Assembly: GCA_963971535.1 (NCBI GenBank)
Contig: OZ020587.1
Span: forward strand, 156,407,877 to 156,471,876
Direction of reading: 5' to 3'
From: Notolepis coatsorum
Taxonomy: Eukaryota; Chordata; Actinopteri; Aulopiformes; Paralepididae
DNA length: 64,000 bases
Shown here in pieces: positions 13,500-25,800 of the stretch. The position numbers and the translations under genes were made by a program. The notes below the pieces were generated by a model, which saw only the letters and a program-made list of their open reading frames with translations, did no database searches and was not told the DNA's origin. Position 1 is the stretch's first letter; every line of letters starts with the position of its first letter.

Positions 13500-14330
13500 C
13501 GTCGTTTATTATTATTGATTATTACCAATAACCGTGTTCGTCTAAGTAGCCACATACGCTGGTCGGCTGGTTGAGTATCATAGCAAGCTCTGATCGGGCT
13601 GTAATTTACATGAAAAAGATCTTACCATGAGCCGGTGGGATCCCCCCGAGCATTTCCCCGTTATCGATCGCCATCTGGTAGAGCGATATGTCCATTGGCT
13701 GATGATAAATCCCCTTATTGCATGGTGAAATCTGCGATTCGAAACGTAATCCAAGCTACAGGCTGCAGATCCAGAATCGTGCTACTGAAATCTCAGTTGA
13801 AAGAAAACAAAGATACTGATCCGTTCGCCCACAGGGCACATTGCAGTAGCGCGATAGTGCCCCTAAGAGGATCTGGCCGGTATTGCACATTGTCGAATTC
13901 ATAGAGTAGGGAAGATCTGCAGTGCCGCTCGGCGACCTTGAACAGGTTATTAAAATGGAATAAAAGCAATAACAACTTCCCACGGATATATCCGTGCCTC
14001 TGTCCACAACGCATGGACTCGAAAGCCGGATATATCCGTGCCTGGGCGCCAATGTGTTAATAACCAAACTTGAACTTGAAACTTGAAACTTTTACAACTT
14101 TTGGACAAGCTCATTCGAGTAATGATCCACAGAGATTTTGTGTGAAATGTGAAATCCAATATGGTGGACTTTATGGGTCATTGAGACTAAATGAGGTTAG
14201 ATGGATGTCTGCACCAAGTTTAGTGTAAATCGGACTTACGACGTAGGGGTTATGATGACCTTTCAAAGTAAAATATTTTGACCTTTAATTATAGTGCCCC
14301 CTTTGGGGTAATATTCCAAAAGAGAGTCAT
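13500..14330. other. Unassigned segment with repeated palindromic word
   Basis: No credible gene. The palindrome CACGGATATATCCGTG occurs at 13,981-13,996 and again as CCGGATATATCCGTGCC at about 14,027-14,043. 14,170-14,330 has the wording of an interspersed fish repeat ('GCACCAAGTTTAGTGTAAAT'). Confidence 0.4.
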
Positions 14331-14399
14331 GTCCCCGGGCTGCCGTCTGCCTGTGTCGTCAGTTTCAGCCTTTTAGTTGGCCAGCTATGCTGAGCATGC

Positions 14400-14417
14400 A
14401 TACACACACACACACAC

Positions 14418-14506
<89 letters not shown>
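14400..14506 (+). repeat. (CA)n microsatellite
   Basis: About 105 bp of CA, interrupted once by CT near 14,418. The histidine/threonine and cysteine/valine frames over it are artefacts. Confidence 0.95.
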
Positions 14507-14509
<3 letters not shown>

Positions 14510-14569
14510 ATGGAGATAATTATGCAGCGGGTCCGCTGTGCTTTCAGAGCAATGTGCTTGATGAGCAGC

Positions 14570-14786
14570 TGTGGTACAGACTCCTCCCCCTCTCCCTCCC
14601 TCTCTGAGGCCTGGTACAGGCTCCTCCCCCTCCCTGGTACAGACTCCTCCCTCTCTGAGGCCTATTCCAGACTCCTCCCCCTCTCCCTGGTACAGACTCC
14701 TCCCCCTCTCCCTCACTGAGGCCTGGTCCAGACTCCTCCCTCTCCCTGGTACAGACGCCTCCCCCTCTCCCTGGTACAGACGCGTC
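14570..14786 (+). repeat. Pyrimidine-rich minisatellite, left part
   Basis: Units built on 'CTGGTACAGACTCCTCCCCC' with 'CTCTCCCT(C)ACTGAGGC'. The array continues at 16,677-16,940 and is split by the element at 14,787-16,676. Confidence 0.85.
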
Positions 14787-16676
14787 TATATTAATCCCAG
14801 CCGAAGAGTGCAAGAGCGCTTCCGCATTTTGCCCTGATTGGCCCCGGTAACGCCCTCCAAATGCGCATTTTCTTTTTCGCCGCTCAGACGCCGAAATGGA
14901 ATACATGTATATTATCGCGACGCGGACCAGATTCACTCGCAACGCCATACCGTTATTTCCCTGTACATTGCAACGTTAACACAACGCAGCTGTCAACTGT
15001 ACTTTACATATTATCCAAACGAGGACCACATAACGCCATAACGTTATTTCGCTGTACATTGTAATGTCAACTGTACTTTCATAACGCCATAATGTTATTT
15101 CGCTGTACATTAACACAACGCAGCTGTCAACTGTACTTTGTAATGTTATGTTATTTCGGGCATTCATAACGTTATTTTGTGCGACTGTACATTGTAGCCC
15201 AGCTGTCAACTGTACATTGTAACGTGCAAAGTGTACTTTGTAACGTTAACACAACGCAGCTGATTGATTGATTGATTGAAAAGTTTATTAACAGATTGCA
15301 GAATGGGTACAGTACAGTACAGCTCAAAACATACAATTACCAAAGTAAACAAACCCTGGTCACACAATACAGCAATTACAATTAAAACTCATAGTTACAT
15401 GTTGTCTAGTCAATGTAGTCCTTGTATCAAGAAGTCAATCAACCAGTCTCCTTAATTTCTTATTGTTTCTGGTGGTGGAGACTATACCCTGTGGTTTACA
15501 TTTGGATCACTGATTGGGCCTTTTCTGCATAATTAAAATAATTGAAGACACACATTACTTTGAAGGTGACTTTTTATTAATTCAGTACACTCACCAGAGG
15601 TCTGAACAGGGGAGACTGTTATAGCAAAATCAATTGTATAAATCTCAGATTAGCCTATTTTATAACCCCTCAACCTCAAACATTCCATTTGAACAACCTT
15701 TGAAATTCACATATTTGACATTCACATAGATGTACAGTATTTTCGCAATAAAACATACCCCATAATACGCCCATGAACAATAGAAACATGTACCGGATGG
15801 TCTCAGCCTTTCAGTTTAATGTTGCCATTACAACACCACAGCTGTTCCCTGTTTGGTAATGGTAAACACCTCAAATGCCCCACAAAGTCTGCTTTGTTCA
15901 CCATCTACATACATCCGTTTCATCCACCATCATGTCTGACTGCAACACGGCTGTGGCATAATATCCATTCATGTCGATGGACGTACTGGTAGCCTGCAGT
16001 ATCCTCAAGCAACTCATGTAAAGTTGAACACAATATGAAAAAGAAAAAAAACAACAACAAAAATATGACTAATGCCAACTTTATACAACAACGAAAAAAG
16101 TGACTGGGCATTGTTCATAGAGTGAAGGTAAAACCAAGACATTAATATAGACTACCAGATGGAGATGTAATGTCATTTTACAAATACAATCATTTAACAA
16201 TTTACCCTTTAACCCAATTGAATAAGCTAACTGAAGTAGTTACATGTGTTTGCAGAGCTAAATATTCAGCAGGACTGGCAGACAATGGGTCACACAGACA
16301 GAAATGAGTCAGTAAATAGTTGGCAAGGATTAAAAGCAGTCAAATGTACAATAGGAGTTCCAAGTCCATTGATGCTACGTACTATAGCAGTGTGACGTAT
16401 TAGCGCTTTAATATGGCGTGTTCTGTGATTAATGTGATTGACCAGCGTTAATGTGATTGACCAGCGTTGCGACCAGCATTGCTAATATGAACCAAAGGCT
16501 TTAATAATGGCGCGTTCTGGCATCTGTGATTAACCGTGTTGAATGGGGGTCTGAACCAAGCGAGGACCTCATGCGCGGCGAGCACCTGGGCGAAGGTAAA
16601 GGAAATGCGCATTGCTTACCGGCGAATGCGGAAGAATGCGGAAGCGCTCTTGCACTCTTCGGCTGGGATTAATATA
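14787..16676. mobile_element. DNA transposon of 1,890 bp with 42-bp perfect TIRs
   Basis: The left end TATATTAATCCCAGCCGAAG and its right-end complement are identical over 42 bp. Subterminal GCGGAAG/CTTCCGC words allow local hairpins. It sits inside a minisatellite that continues on both sides with the same orientation, so it is an insertion. The TA at each edge fits a TA target duplication. The interior has ACGTTATTTCGCTGTACATT repeats (14,950-15,250), a reversed 'ACAGATTGCAGAATGGGTAC' tail (15,263-15,325) and no transposase frame. It is therefore non-autonomous. Confidence 0.8.
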
Positions 16677-16940
16677 GACGCAGTACAGACTCCCCCCCCC
16701 TCTCCCTCACTGAGGCCTGGTCCAGACTCCTCCCTCTCCCTGGTACAGACTCCTCCCCCTCTCCCTGGTACAGACTCCCCCCCCTCTCCCTCACTGAGGC
16801 CTGGTCCAGACTCCTCCCGCTCCCTGATACAGACCCCTCCCCCTCCTTGGTACAGACTCCTCCCCATCTCCCTCACTGAGGCCTGGTCCAGACTCCTTCC
16901 CCTCCCTGCTTCAGACCCCCCCCCCTCTCCCTCACGGGGG
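16677..16940 (+). repeat. Pyrimidine-rich minisatellite, right part
   Basis: Continuation of 14,570-14,786 with the same 'GGTACAGACTCCTCCC' units and 'TCACTGAGGCCTGGTCCAGA' words. It ends in a run of G at about 16,937-16,953. Confidence 0.85.
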
Positions 16941-17189
16941 GGGGGGGGGGGGCGGTGAGAGGAAGTGTAAAGGCTCAGCGACGCTGGAAGCCTCGTCCTC
17001 AGGGTCTCATCACCGCCTGGCTGGCCAGCGGCGCACGTCGGATCAATATTTGAGGAATATACCGACGGCTCACACCATGACTCGGCACGACTCTGAACCG
17101 CCCCGTCGTACGCCGGCAGGAGAGAGAGATACGGTTCAGTGTGTCGACCGACTGACTGAGGGGGCCGGACCCCCCCCCCCCCCCCCCCC

Positions 17190-17408
17190 CCAGAGAACAA
17201 ACACTTTAACCCTTTCACTGCCACACAACAGAAGGTTAACCCTTTACTATCGCACGACAGAAGGTTAACCCTTTACTATCGCACAACCGACGGCTCCATC
17301 ATTAGCATCATCGCCGTCCGTTGTGTGATAGTAAAGGGCTAACCTTCTGTATTGTCACAGTGAAAGGGTTAACAGGCTGTCCTGTGGCAGTGAAAGTGTT
17401 TGTTCTGG
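17190..17408. repeat. Foldback repeat C: minisatellite arms around a unique centre
   Basis: The left arm begins AGAGAACAAACACTTT and runs through forward 30-bp units. The right arm is the inverse, ending AAAGTGTTTGTTCT. The centre contains CATCATTAGCATCATC flanked by ACGGC and GCCGT. The arms are about 90-100 bp. The whole unit is palindromic, unlike an ordinary minisatellite. Confidence 0.85.
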
Positions 17409-17925
17409 CATTTAGCATTTTAGATTTGATTTAGATGATTGGATTATTCGATTATATATTGCATAGTTAGCATTTAGCATTTTTGATTATATTAGATTAG
17501 ATTTACATTATTGGATTATTAGATTATATATTGCATATTTAGCATTTAGCATTTTAGATTATATTAGATTAGATTTAGATTATTGGATTATTAGATTATG
17601 TATTGCATATATTTAGCAATTTAGCATTTTTGATTATATTAGATTAGATTTAGATTATTGGATTATTAGATTATATATTGCATATTTAACATTTAGCATT
17701 TTAGATTAGATTAGATTTAGATTATTGGATTATTATTAGATTATATATTTCATATATTTAGCATTTAGCATTTTAGATTATATTAGATTAGATTTAGATT
17801 ATTGGATTATTAGATTATGTATTGCATATATTTAGCATTTTAGCATTTAGTAATTTTTTTCAGATTATATATTTAGATTAGATTTAGATTATTGGATTAT
17901 TAGATTATATATTGTAACTATTTAT
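17405..17925 (+). repeat. AT-rich minisatellite, unit about 75 bp
   Basis: About seven imperfect units contain 'TTAGATTTAGATTATTGGAT' and 'GCATATATTTAGCATTTAGC'. AT content is very high and there is no coding sequence. Confidence 0.85.
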
Positions 17926-17974
17926 TGTAGCGCAAATATAACTGAGAGGGCATACATACCCTCATCTCGCACCT

Positions 17975-18130
17975 TGTTACCCATAATATGTCCATGTTAT
18001 ATTGATTTGTTATAATTGTTTACACTGCTTTTTTACTACCTGTGCCTCCCCTCCCCCTCCCCTCCCCCATGCTGCTATGATGCCTGAATTTCCCCAAGGG
18101 GATCAATAAAGGAATATCTTATCTTATCTT
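17975..18130 (+). mobile_element. LINE 3' end, (TCTTA)n-tail family
   Basis: Ends 'CCCCAAGGGGATCAATAAAG' then 'GAATATCTTATCTTATCTT'. Same family as 190-302, 21,685-21,765, 32,090-32,235 and 54,480-54,713. The tail abuts the next foldback repeat directly. Confidence 0.75.
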
Positions 18131-18276
18131 AACCCTTTCACTGCCACACGACAGAAGGTTAACCCTTTACTATCACACAACCGACGGCGATCATCATTAG
18201 CATCATTAGCTCCGCATCCGCTGTATTGTCACAGTGAAAGGGTTAACCAGCTGTCGTGTGGCAGTGAAAGGGTTAA
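18131..18276. repeat. Foldback repeat D
   Basis: Two forward units (AACCCTTTCACTGCCACACG), then the centre 'GACGGCGATCATCATTAGCA', then two inverted units ending GTGAAAGGGTTAAG. Same architecture and centre as foldback C. Confidence 0.85.
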
Positions 18277-18469
18277 GGCGGTCCGGATCACTGGTGGAGG
18301 GGGGATGTGATATATATTACAAACTGTGAATGAACAACAAGACGGTGACTCACCATCTTCAGATAATTAAGTTTGATGTCATTGTTCCTTTCTTCGTCTT
18401 GGGTACAATTCTTAGTTCTTAGTTCATTCTAAAGCAGACTTTGTAGACTGATCTTGAATACGATATTGT

Positions 18470-19076
18470 AGACTACTACACAACCAGCAGGTCATCTCAG
18501 GTGCAGAGCTATTGTAGAACCAGCAGGTCATCTCAGGTGCAGAGATATTGTAGACTACTACACAACCAGCAGGTCATCTCAGGTGCAGAGATATTGTAGA
18601 CTACTACACAACCAGCAGGTCATCTCAGGTGCAGAGATATTGTAGACTATTACACAACCAGCAGGTCATCTCAGGTGCAGAGATATTGTCGACTACTACA
18701 CAACCAGCAGGTCATGTCAGGTGCATAGATATTGTAGACTATTACACAACCAGCAGGTCATCTCAGGTGCAGAGATATTGTAGACTATTACACAACCAGC
18801 AGGTCATGTCAGGTGCAGAGATATTGTAGTCTACACACCCAGCAGGTCATCTCAGGTGCAGAGATATTGTAGACTACACAACCAGCAGGTCATATCAGGT
18901 GCAGAGATATTGTAGACTACTACACAACCAGCAGGTCATCTCAGGTGCAGAGATATTGTAGACTATTACACAACCAGCAGGTCATGTCAGGTGCAGAGAT
19001 ATTGTAGTCTACACACCCAGCAGGTCATCTCAGGTGCAGAGATATTGTAGACTACACAACCAGCAGGTCATGTCAG
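18470..19076 (+). repeat. 46-bp minisatellite, about 13 units
   Basis: The unit contains 'ACAACCAGCAGGTCATCTCA' and 'GGTGCAGAGATATTGTAGAC'. Some units are shortened to about 42 bp ('GTAGTCTACACACCCAG'). The repeat frame over it is an artefact. Confidence 0.9.
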
Positions 19077-19802
19077 GCAGTTCACTAACGCTGGGGGGCG
19101 AATCACATGATTACAAACAGTCTGTTCTTCCAACAGACTACCGTGCTCTCCGGTCTGCGTCCCCCACATCTGAACGTTGCGTGTATTATTGATTTGATCT
19201 CCTGACCCAAATGCCATATACTTATCATAATGGTAATAATTACTAATTAGGGATCCGTGTCGACGATGCAGCAGGGTGGGGTGGGGACGGCCTCGATCTT
19301 CTGCAGTGGAGATGGTGATTATGGTCATATATTAATATGGTGATCTTCTGCTTATCAACGGGACTTGGTTGTAAACAAAGTTGAATGGACAACAAATGTT
19401 GTTTGGTTGTCTCATGTGTCTCATGTAGGCCTACTGTTTGTATCTCTGTGTCTGTTACATTTTGTGAGAACATAGGGCTGTGGGGATCTCGTTAGTCGTT
19501 CCGCAGAACACTGACGCGTCACTTGTCGCTCCCTGAATCAGCTTCTAAGTCCAAAAAATACAAAAATAAACAGACGGCCTTCGAAATACAGAACTGTTTT
19601 TAGACAAATGATATGACCTCTCTTTAGCAGGCGGTTAAGTTAAGTAGACCCAATCCGACAACAAGACACCTGACACCTAACGCCATTTCTGTTTGCAATC
19701 TCTAAAAACAGAGGAATGCCTATTTACGACCCCCCACCCCCCCCCCCCCCCCCACATAGAAGATTATTTTATTGTCAATGTACACAATTAAATTTGTCTT
19801 TT
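19077..19802. other. No gene recognised
   Basis: Short minus-strand frames (19,068-19,473) show no recognisable domain. A poly-C run lies at about 19,728-19,752. Confidence 0.4.
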
Positions 19803-21112
19803 CACATATCCCTCCTAGTTACACACACAGCCCTCATATCCCTCCTAGTTACACACAGTCCTCATATTCCTCCTAGTTACACACATCCTCATATCCCTCC
19901 TAGTTACACACAGTCCTCATATCCCTCCTAGTTACACACAGTCTTCATATCCCTCCTAGTTACACACAGTCCTCATATCCCTCCTAGCTATACACAGTCC
20001 TCATATCCCTCCTAGTTACACATACACACAGTCCTCATATCCCTCCTAGTTACGCACAGTCCTCATATCCCTCCTAGCTACACATACACACAGTCCTCAT
20101 ATCCCTCCTAGTTACACACAGTCCTCATATCCCTCCTAGTTACACACAGTCCTCATATCCCTCCTAGTTACACACAGTCCTCATATCCCTCCTAGTTACT
20201 CATACACACAGTCCTCATATCCCTCCTAGTTACACACAGTCATCATATCCCTCCTAGTTACACACAGTCCTCATATCCCTCCTAGTTACACACAGTCATC
20301 ATATCCCTCCTAGTTACACACAGTCCTCATATCCCTCCTAGCTACACACAGTCCTCATATCCCTCCTAGTTACACACAGTCCTCATATCCCTCCTAGTTA
20401 CACATATACACAGTCCTCATATCCCTCCTAGTCACACACAGTCCTCATATCCCTCCTAGCTACACACAGTCATTATATCCCTCCTAGTTCCACACAGTCC
20501 TCATATCCCTCCTAGTTACACACAGTCCTCATATCCCTCCTAGTTACACACAGTCCTCATATCCCTCCTAGTTACACACAGTCCTCATATCCCAGTTACA
20601 CACAGTCCTCATATCCCTCCTAGTTACACACAGTCCTCATATCCCTCCTAGTTACACACAGTCCTCATATCCCTCCTAGTTACACACAGTCCTCATATCC
20701 CTCCTAGTTACACACAGTCCTCATATCCCTCCTAGCTACACACAGTCCTCATATCCCTCCTAGTTACACACAGTCCTCATATCGCTCCTAGTTACACACA
20801 GTCCTCATATCCCTCCTAGTTACACACAGTCCTCATATCGCTCCTAGTTACACACAGTCCTCATATCCCTCCTAGTTACACACAGTCCTCATATCCCTCC
20901 TAGTTACACACAGTCCTCATATCCCTCCTAGTTACACACAGTCCTCATATCCCTCCTAGTTACACACAGTCCTCATATCCCTCCTAGCTACACACAGTCC
21001 TCATATCCCTCCTAGTTACACACAGTCCTCATATCGCTCCTAGTTACACACAGTCCTCATATCCCTCCTAGTTACACACAGTCCTCATATCGCTCCTAGT
21101 TACACACAGTCC
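19803..21112 (+). repeat. 28-bp minisatellite, about 46 units
   Basis: The unit contains TCCTCATATCCCTCCTAGTT followed by ACACACAG. Variants include CGCTCC, AGCTAC and units lengthened by ACATACAC. There are no unique spacers between units. Confidence 0.95.
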
Positions 21113-21299
21113 CCCACACATATGCATTTCATCAGAGAGGTTAGAGCGCAGGGTCGTTCATGGAGCAGTTTTCGGGTTCAGTGCCTTGCTCAAGGGCACT
21201 TAGGCAGGATGCATAGTCAAGCATAGACAGAGTGGTGAACTTTGGACACAAAATAATTGATTTAGTTAATAATTTGCCCTTCTCAGGCTATTTCATTTG

Positions 21300-21426
21300 A
21301 TTAATGATTGGAGGAGGGCTTTAGACATCAAATATCCATTACCTCACAAGCAAATGTTGATGATGTATTTGTATATCTTTTCGTGATCCCCCAAAATCAT
21401 TGCGACCCCCGGGTTGAGAACCACTG
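21300..21426 (+). mobile_element. Right end of an hAT-type element (fragment)
   Basis: Ends 'GCGACCCCCGGGTTGAGAAC' then CACTG, the complement of the common hAT terminus CAGTGGTTCTCAA. No left end or target duplication was found, so it is a truncated copy. Confidence 0.55.
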
Positions 21427-21684
21427 ATCTACTGCGGGGAAAACGAACCACTGGGACAAATGCTGAAATACATTTAGTCTGTGGCCGGCAAGGATCTGCT
21501 CTGCCAGCGCTAGAGACACATTGGCAGTTTGATGAATCCACCGGTCACTTTTGTGCCAGTGGATGAAAAATCTGCTTTCCTGTCCTGCGGCCGTTGCGTA
21601 GCAACAACAGCTGAAGAGTGGACTGAAGGTCTTCCCCAATTAGCGCCGCTACAGATAAAAAAGTGGTGCTTTAGAGCCAAAGTA

Positions 21685-21765
21685 TCCAATTTCCTGTATT
21701 GATCCCCTTAGGGACCGGGTGTTATAGCATCAGTGGGGGGGCGGGGGGGCAGGAATAGAAGACGA
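21685..21765 (-). mobile_element. LINE 3' end fragment, (TCTTA)n family
   Basis: On the minus strand a GGTCCCTAAGGGGATCAATA-like end without the long tail. Related to 17,975-18,130. Confidence 0.45.
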
Positions 21766-21899
21766 TAAATAAAGTTAATGAAAAACATCAGTTACAGGAC
21801 GATGTTAAAAATATGAATACAAGTAAATAGTACGGTGCAGATGTGGGTCTGTATACTCTTCTCGTCATAATACACACTGCGCTAGGCTAGCGTCCGTGC

Positions 21900-23200
21900 A
21901 GGTTTAGTGGTTAAGAGTCAGACAATTCTAACAGATCATCTCAAGTTCTGCTGCCGTTAGTTCTCCCTGGGTTCTGGAGCCTGGTGGCTTCGGGCCACGG
22001 AGGAAAACAACATGACATACAGCACCAGTCATTAAACTGAATGAGAAGCTGTGTTCAAACCGTTGACTGGTACTGTATATTGTTTTATACATTTAGCATG
22101 TGTCAGCGCTCCCGGTTTGTTTACACGCGTTTGTTACGGTTAGGTTTAACTGCATGTTCACAAGGCAACCTCTGCAATACTTCATCATTACACTCACTGC
22201 CACGCAGAGACGTAGAAATATATTCCACGTGTCATTATTATTAACCCCCGTTGCTCAAGGAGGAGCTGAAAACGTGCCTAATGTTCTTCTCCGGTGTTTG
22301 ACGATGAAGATTTACGATGCATTTTTGCTACCGACTGGCCTGACGTGTTGATGTGAGCCTTTTAAATCGTTGTCCTGTTCTCATGAGGATGGATCTAAAA
22401 CAGCGTTGGTGTGAACAGTTTTTTTTTTAATTGAAATCTTTTTTAATGGTTCAACACAGCATTTCAGTTTCAGTTACAGCATTTGGCATGAACAATATTC
22501 TGTGGTTTTTCAATTTCCAACCGCGCCCCTTCCTGCAGTATCCCATCAGTAACATTCTTGAACATTTAAATATTCTGCAGTTATACCCTTTAACCCTCCC
22601 TCCCCCCCACAATTTCCCACCCCCCTTCCCCGGGATCTCCTTCACACACATATAATACCAGGACAGGGAGAGAGGGGAGGGGGGGTAATATCATAATAAT
22701 AATAATAAAAAAGAAAATAATAATAAAGAAGAAAGTTATAGTATTAGAATATACAAAAGGGGTTCAGGTAAAGTAGGACACTAGAGTAAGTAAGTTAGTT
22801 AAGGGTGCTCAGCTCTATTGTTTCTCAGTTTCTTCGTTGATAGTCTGGGTATCGATATGTTGCAAAAATGGTTGCCAGGTCGCATGGCATGTTTTTAGGG
22901 AGCTCTTCAGAGAGAACTTAATGCGCTCAAGCCTAATGCAGTGCAGTGCAGTATCTCGTGAATCCATCTATTGTGCGTAGTTGGGGACAAGATCCATTTA
23001 AGAAGAATACGCCTCCTAGCGAGAAGAGTGGGAAATGCAATGACTTGCTTTGCAGCCTTAGATGTGATTGGGGGGGGGGGGGGGGGGAATTCCGAAAAGG
23101 GCAGGTTTTCTTTTTAAAAACGGATGTATTTTCAGAAATATCCATACATGTGTATGTGTATGTTTATGTTTACTCAAAGACGCATTAGAAGCTCCTAGTC
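21900..23200. other. No gene recognised; simple repeats
   Basis: Contains (AAT)n/(AATAA)n at 22,690-22,735 and a 16-17 base G-run at about 23,069. The frames at 22,041-22,351 and 22,431-22,655 have no recognisable domain. Confidence 0.4.
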
Positions 23201-23373
23201 TTCATGGGGTCCTCAACACATATAAATAGAATAGAGTACAGTAAAATGCATACATAGTACATCAACAACAGAAAATATATATATACATACACATACACAC
23301 ATACATAAAATCAACCGAAGAAGGTACACAAATGAGAAAAGAGTAGAAAATAAGATGACAGACTTGTCAGTCC

Positions 23374-23610
23374 AGATTCAGATTCAGATTCAGATTATTT
23401 TATTAAGCCATATGTGTAAACACATTGGTAATTGTTTCGGCATTACAGTGTATGCATTTTTCCATAGATCTTTTTTTCACATAACAACAGCAACAACAGA
23501 CACAGGACAAAGACAGTGCAGTGAAGGATTAATAATTTGAATAAATATATATATATATATTATAAAGTGTATAAAGTGTAAAGTAAAGTGCAGGGTTCCA
23601 GTCAGGCCCA
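23374..23610 (-). mobile_element. LINE 3' end, (TCTGAA)n family, inverted copy
   Basis: On the minus strand it matches 2,800-2,981. It is flanked by near-identical segments of about 50 bp ('GAGAAAAGAGTAGAAAATAA' at about 23,333 and a variant at about 23,663), longer than a usual LINE target duplication. Confidence 0.65.
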
Positions 23611-24173
23611 GTGCAGTATTATTGAAAAACAATGAATCTAAGAAGGTACACAACTACACACATGAGAAAAGAGTAAAAAATAAGATAACGACAGACTTGT
23701 CGGTACAATTAAACACAGAGACAGAGTAAATACCGACAGCCCATCCAGCCCGACAGACACAGGAGCAAGACGCTCAACAGATTATGAAGTGCTACTAAAG
23801 TGCTACTAAAGCAGATGGTAGGAATACATAAATAAAAGAGGTTATCATCAGAATAACGGTAATGGGTCAGGGACGGGGTCCAAGAGCGCTCGCTGTCGTC
23901 GCCAGGAAACCGCTGGGAAGTGGTTTTCTCCGTTTCCCCCGCTGGGGATAGAGAAACCACTCTAGTCACATGGTGGTAGAAGAACTCTTTGGACACCGAT
24001 CGTCACACCGTCTGGAATAGCCTCCCGGACCGGTACTGACGGGAGTTACGGCTCTTTCCTTTCCAAGAACCGTTCAAAAGAACAGCTCGTCGTTCCATTC
24101 TCTTTATTTTTTTAGGGGGTTGCTTGGTTTATCAGTCTTAAATCAGAATCTTGGGGTTTATCCATGGAATAAT

Positions 24174-25383
24174 TGTTATGGTTTGTAACCGACCCCAATC
24201 GCACCACACAAGACAGGTATGAGAGTAAGCCAAAACAGGGCAAATATTTATTATAGAACAAAAAGCGGCACAGTCCCTTTAAGGGAGAACACAAAAACAC
24301 TAGAGACAAGGAAATCTGGAAAATGCGGCACTGTGCCTTTAAGAGGCGAACAGGCTAGGGACTAAGGCTAAGGGCCAGGGCTAAGGACCAGGGCTAAGTG
24401 TCAGGGCCAGGACCAGGGGCACTGGAGAGGGGGACCGGGACAGAGGCCCGGAGAGGCGGGCTGGAGACAGGGACAGAGAACAGGGTTAAGGCCTTGGACA
24501 GGGCGAGGGCCAGAGCTGCTTACAGGGATGAGGACAGGGTTCCGACGGCGGAGGCCTGGCACGGGAACGGGCCCGACGGCGGAGGCCTGGCACGGGGACA
24601 GGGGCCAGACGGCGGAGGCCTGGCACGGGGACAGGGGCCCGACGGCGGAGGCCTGGCACGGGGACAGGGGCCCGACAGCGGAGGCCTGGCACGGGGACAG
24701 GGGCCCGACAGCGGGGGCCTGGCACGGGGACAGGGGCCCGACAGCGGGGGCCGGGCATGGAGACAGGGGCCCGACAGCGGGGGCCGGGCACGGAGATCCT
24801 CCTCCTCCTCCTCGGATGCTGCAGACGGGCAGCGCAGAACAAAGGGGGTCCCAGGGGACCGGGATGGGAACACACCGTCCTCCCGTGGAATACTAGGGAG
24901 CGACGACGAGCCTCACCCCAGGAACGAGGATCACGAAGAGACGCCTTCCTCCCGTGGAATCGGGAGCGATGGCGTGCCACCTTGACGTCTGGAGTGGGAA
25001 CACTGGAAAACCTCCCGTAGAGAATTAGAGAGCGAAGACCGCGTCCCACTCCAGGCAAACGGCGACAGGTGGTGATGGCTGGGCCGTCGTCTCACGCCGG
25101 AGACGCGGCAGGTGATGGTGACGTACAGAATGGTAACGTACAGAACTCCATGAACACAGACACAGATACAGAACGACCCGACCAGGACTGGAAGGGAGCC
25201 TGCCACCTAAGTACTCTCCCAAGCAGATTGCAAACTCCCAACAGGTGCGTGAGGGTAGAGGAACAGAATGTCCAAGGGTGGGGGCTGGTGAAGAGTAGGA
25301 GGCAGGGAAAATTCTCGCAAGGGTGGGGGCTGGTGAGGTGAGGAAAGGGAAAAAAAGGTCCAGGGAACAGGCGAATCCTCACA
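24174..25383 (-). repeat. LTR (3' LTR in element orientation)
   Basis: 1,210 bp, TG...CA. It contains a 33-bp GC-rich minisatellite (about 24,540-24,795, units with GCACGGGGACAGGGGCCCGA) and AATAAA on the minus strand near 24,247. The long frames on both strands here are artefacts of the GC-rich repeats. Confidence 0.9.
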
Positions 25384-25800
25384 GTACCTTCCCCTCCACG
25401 GGAGCCACCGGGCGACGAAAAAATCAGACAGCGGGGCAGGGGACAAGACAAAGCAACAAACAAACAAAAAATGGGCCATGCTAGCAGGGGAAGCTACACC
25501 TAAAGTGGGGCTAGCAGAGAGACAGGGTAGCTGCCAGAGCATTGCTAGCTACAGGGCCTATGCTAGCTGTAATGCTACATTAGCATAGAGGCTGCGCTAG
25601 CTGCCGGAGCTAGGCTAGCAGACAGGGCTGGACTAGCAAAGGAGAACAAGCTAGCTGAAAGGACAGGCCTAGCTGTGGGGAACAGGGTAGCTAACAGGGG
25701 AGCTAACGAGGCTAACAGGGGAGCTAACAGGGGAACTAAAAGGGGTTAACTCACATACACTGTCTGTGCTGGCTGGGGTCGTCGACTGGTCGGGTCGTAC
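25384..25800 (-). other. Interior of the LTR element, no coding sequence
   Basis: Purine tract at its left edge, then words rich in GCTAGC and GGGGAGCTAAC. There is no gag, protease or RT. No clear primer-binding match to a known tRNA could be made by eye. Confidence 0.8.

Noticed and set aside
14327-14719. His/Thr and Cys/Val-rich frames
   Set aside because: Produced by the (CA)n tract and the adjacent pyrimidine minisatellite.
19803-21112. CRISPR-like regular repeats
   Set aside because: 28-bp units follow each other without unique spacers and the DNA is eukaryotic. An ordinary minisatellite.
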